A DNA stretch of 64,000 bases from contig NZ_JAJFOW010000003.1 of assembly GCF_020731285.1 (NCBI RefSeq), positions 248,001 to 312,000 of the forward strand, in the 5' to 3' direction. The translations under genes were made by a program, and so were the position numbers. This document shows positions 62,008 through 64,000 of this stretch, one piece after another (the stretch's first letter is position 1; each line of letters begins with the position of its first letter). The stretch comes from Cohnella baijiui. GTDB taxonomy: Bacteria > Bacillota > Bacilli > Paenibacillales > Paenibacillaceae. The notes below the pieces were generated by a model. That model was given only the letters and a program-made list of their open reading frames with translations, was not told where the DNA came from and ran no database searches.

Positions 62008-62966
62008 TACGCACCTCCCTGAATAGAATTGCTGCCGCGCCGATACGCTTCCTGCTGCCGAAGGAACGTGTCAAGCTCGCTTTTGTTCGGCATGCTGGAC
62101 TGGGCCCCGACCTGACGGATCGCGAGCGCGCCAACGGCGTTGCCGATGCCGACGGCCTCCTCGGGGCTACTCCCCGCAGCCAGCGCAAAGGCGAAACCCG
62201 CATTGAAGCTATCGCCGGCGCCGGTCGTATCGACGGGCTTCGACGGATAAGCGGCGATATGCTTCAGGTCGATGTCCCGAATCAGATACGCGCCTTCCGC
62301 GCCGGCTTTCGCCACGACGGTATTCACGCCCTTGCGAAGAAGGACGTTCGCCGCTTCCTTCAGCTGCAGCACATACTGCTGGTGACGACCCGCGTAATAT
62401 TTGATCTCCGTTTCGTTAGGCGTCATATAATCGATATGTTTAAAGATGGCGTCGGGCAGCTGGGAGGCCGGCGCGGGATCCAGGATGACCGTCTTGCCCG
62501 CTCCCTTGAGCAGTTTCACGGCGTAGGCGACCGTGCCGATCGGCACCTCCAACTGAAACATGAAAATGTCCGCCTCCATCAGAAGTTCCCAATTCTCGTC
62601 AATGTCCGAAGGCGCTAGAAGCCCGTTCGCTCCCGGAGAAATAATAATCTGATTCTCTCCCTGCGGGTCGACCAGAATCATCGCCATGCCGGTCGTCGCG
62701 CTCTGCTCGGCGCGAATGCCGCTTGTGTCTACGCCGTTCATTCGCAGGTGGCGGATGTAGTCGCTGCCGTGAATGTCGCTGCCGACCTTGCCGACCATCC
62801 GCACGTTGGCGCCCAGTCTGCCGAGCGCAACAGCCTGGTTGCCTCCTTTTCCGCCGAAAAAGGTCGAGTACCCGACGGACGTCAACGTCTCGCCGGGAAG
62901 CGGGAACCGCTCTACCGCCGCTACCATATCGATGTTCAAGCTTCCGATGACGCAAATGGCTTTCAT
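62007..62966 (-). CDS. rbsK: Ribokinase
   Basis: From ATG 62966 (GGAGAG upstream) the product has 319 residues. Ribokinase motifs are KAICVIGSLNIDMV, FFGGKGGNQAVALGRLGANV at about 41-60 (sugar and lid) and DTTGAGDSFNAGFAFALA at about 247-264 with the catalytic Asp. It would phosphorylate the ribose freed by the nucleoside hydrolase encoded directly downstream. It is coupled to that gene and lies 38 bases after the permease gene. Confidence 0.9.
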   Translation of the reverse strand: MKAICVIGSLNIDMVAAVERFPLPGETLTSVGYSTFFGGKGGNQAVALGRLGANVRMVGKVGSDIHGSDYIRHLRMNGVDTSGIRAEQSATTGMAMILVDPQGENQIIISPGANGLLAPSDIDENWELLMEADIFMFQLEVPIGTVAYAVKLLKGAGKTVILDPAPASQLPDAIFKHIDYMTPNETEIKYYAGRHQQYVLQLKEAANVLLRKGVNTVVAKAGAEGAYLIRDIDLKHIAAYPSKPVDTTGAGDSFNAGFAFALAAGSSPEEAVGIGNAVGALAIRQVGAQSSMPNKSELDTFLRQQEAYRRGSNSIQGGA

Positions 62967-63004
62967 CTGTTTCTCTCCTGTCACGCTCCTATCTGCGTAG
63001 GAGC

Positions 63005-63880
63005 CTATTCTTTGACCGAGCCCATCACGATGCCGTGAATAAAGTAACGCTGCAGGAACGGATAAACGACAAGAATCGGCAGCGAAGCCAGAATAATTTG
63101 GGCCGATATCGACGTACGGTTCGTGAGCGACGCCATCACTGTCTGCTGATCCGCGTTAATCAGGTTGCGCGAAGCCAGCACGACGTGCAAATACGTTTGC
63201 AAAGGATATTTGGAGGTATCGTTCATGTAGATCAATCCGTCGAACCAGGCGTTCCAATGGCCGACGACGCTGAACAGCGTGACGGTCGCGATCACTGGCA
63301 TCGACAACGGGACGAAGATGCTCGTCATAATCCGGAGCTGGGAAGCTCCGTCGACCAGCGCGGCCTCCTCCAGCTCTTTGGGAAGCTGGCGCATAAAGTT
63401 AACCATCAGTATGACGTTGAAAACGGGCACGGCTCCGGGCAGCACCAGCGCCCATATGGTGTTGATGAGGTTCAGCTCGTTGATCATCATGTACATCGGG
63501 ATCAGTCCGCCGCTGAAAAGCATCGTAAAGACGAGAACCCAGATATAGACGTTACGCCCACGGAAGTAGGCGCTCTCCTTCGACAGCGGATACGCCATCA
63601 TGATCGTCAGGATTAAATTAAGCAGACCCCCCGCCGCCACGCGCAGCGTGGACATGCCAAACGCGCTCCAGAACTTGCCCATCCGGAGGATCGTCCCGTA
63701 GGCGTCCGCCGTAAATTCGACCGGCCACAGGCCGACTGCGAACTTGGAGGCGGGTCCTTCGCCGCTCAGCGACACCATGGCGATATGCCAGATGGGGAGA
63801 AGGCACAACAGCGAGATGATCGCCAGGCCTGCATAGTTGAATATATCGAAGGGCTGCATTCTGTTCAGCCGTCCGTGCAT
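63005..63880 (-). CDS. ABC transporter permease, LplC/YtcP type
   Basis: The product has 291 residues and six helices, with the EAA loop EEAALVDGASQLRIMTS and VPLSMPVIA, and the end QRYFIHGIVMGSVKE. GGGGGT provides the ribosome site. It follows an LplB-type permease gene cut by the window edge. The pair feeds the ribokinase and hydrolase pathway, so the ligand may be a nucleoside or ribosyl compound, although this importer family usually handles oligosaccharides. Confidence 0.92.
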   Translation of the reverse strand: MHGRLNRMQPFDIFNYAGLAIISLLCLLPIWHIAMVSLSGEGPASKFAVGLWPVEFTADAYGTILRMGKFWSAFGMSTLRVAAGGLLNLILTIMMAYPLSKESAYFRGRNVYIWVLVFTMLFSGGLIPMYMMINELNLINTIWALVLPGAVPVFNVILMVNFMRQLPKELEEAALVDGASQLRIMTSIFVPLSMPVIATVTLFSVVGHWNAWFDGLIYMNDTSKYPLQTYLHVVLASRNLINADQQTVMASLTNRTSISAQIILASLPILVVYPFLQRYFIHGIVMGSVKE

Positions 63881-63908
63881 CGAAATACCCCCGATCGTCT
63901 TAAGAAGG

Positions 63909-64000
63909 TTAGAAAATGCGATAATTCGCGTAGCGGCTGGCGAGCCTGTAGGACAGTACGATCAGGACGAAGCCGATGACCGACTTGATGAGGCCGATCG
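63909..64000 (-). CDS. ABC transporter permease, LplB type, C-terminal part
   Basis: Minus-strand translation from the window edge gives IGLIKSVIGFVLIVLSYRL then ASRYANYRIF and TAA. This is the last helix and tail of an LplB-like permease. It lies 28 bases before the LplC-type gene. The rest is outside the window. Confidence 0.8.
   Translation of the reverse strand, partial: IGLIKSVIGFVLIVLSYRLASRYANYRIF

Overview
The window looks like chromosomal DNA of a spore-forming, Gram-positive member of the Paenibacillaceae (Paenibacillus or Cohnella type). The reasons are strong AGGAGG-type ribosome binding sites, moderate GC content, several ATPase-less sugar ABC importers of the Lpl/YtcP kind beside glycosidases, an S-layer-homology (SLH) anchored exoprotein, and a squalene-hopene/sporulenol-type cyclase. 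No rRNA, tRNA, CRISPR array, complete IS element or prophage was seen. All calls come from reading the sequence and remembered family motifs; no database search was run.

Layout. (1) 1-6.2 kb: the end of a DeoR-type regulator, a class II aldolase, a sugar ABC importer and an ADP-dependent phosphofructokinase/glucokinase-family protein. This is probably a sugar import, phosphorylation and cleavage operon. (2) 6.2-12.8 kb: an Lgt-like membrane protein, an FAD oxidoreductase and a divergent PLP-fold protein in overlapping frames, then an SGNH hydrolase, an ABC-2 exporter and a four-helix membrane protein. (3) 12.9-15.4 kb: a tetR-MFS-FMN reductase operon with two matching operators and a clear promoter. 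(4) 15.4-19.3 kb: a graveyard of duplicated and decayed pieces. It holds a mosaic repeat copied from 6.2 kb, 12.3 kb and the cyclase 3' end, plus an RlmD/RumA-type methyltransferase fragment and an IS30-like tail. (5) 19.3-23.5 kb: the cyclase, an ankyrin-repeat protein and a TVP38/DedA-like protein.

(6) 23.7-48.7 kb: a large carbohydrate-utilisation region. A LacI regulator and two paralogous toroid-type hydrolases flank a TIM-barrel isomerase; regulator and operon share an operator-like 18-mer. Next come a roughly 1850-residue SLH exoprotein, a GntR/LacI-hybrid regulator divergent from an Lpl-type importer, a GH38 alpha-mannosidase and a GH2 beta-mannosidase (frameshifted near its end). A secreted beta-propeller gene follows with its Fn3 tail cut off, then an ADP-ribosylglycohydrolase. 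Together they suggest degradation of mannosidic glycans or glycoproteins.

(7) 48.7-53.5 kb: a tetracycline-resistance-type ribosomal protection GTPase behind an elaborate attenuator leader, a MerR regulator with a partner gene, and a zeta-like kinase toxin with a tiny upstream partner. (8) 53.6-58.1 kb: a LacI regulator divergent from a three-gene sugar importer. (9) 58.2-60.7 kb: a YdeI-like protein, a metallophosphoesterase and an AlkD-like repair protein. (10) 61-64 kb, minus strand: Lpl-type permeases (one cut by the window edge), ribokinase and nucleoside hydrolase, probably a nucleoside-salvage operon.

The most unusual items are the Lgt-like/flavoprotein/PLP-fold trio, the bacterial ADP-dependent kinase paired with an aldolase, the mosaic duplication at 15.7-16.5 kb, the direct-repeat-flanked decaying glycosidase island at 45.2-47.4 kb, and the resistance-gene leader with an anti-Shine-Dalgarno mimic.
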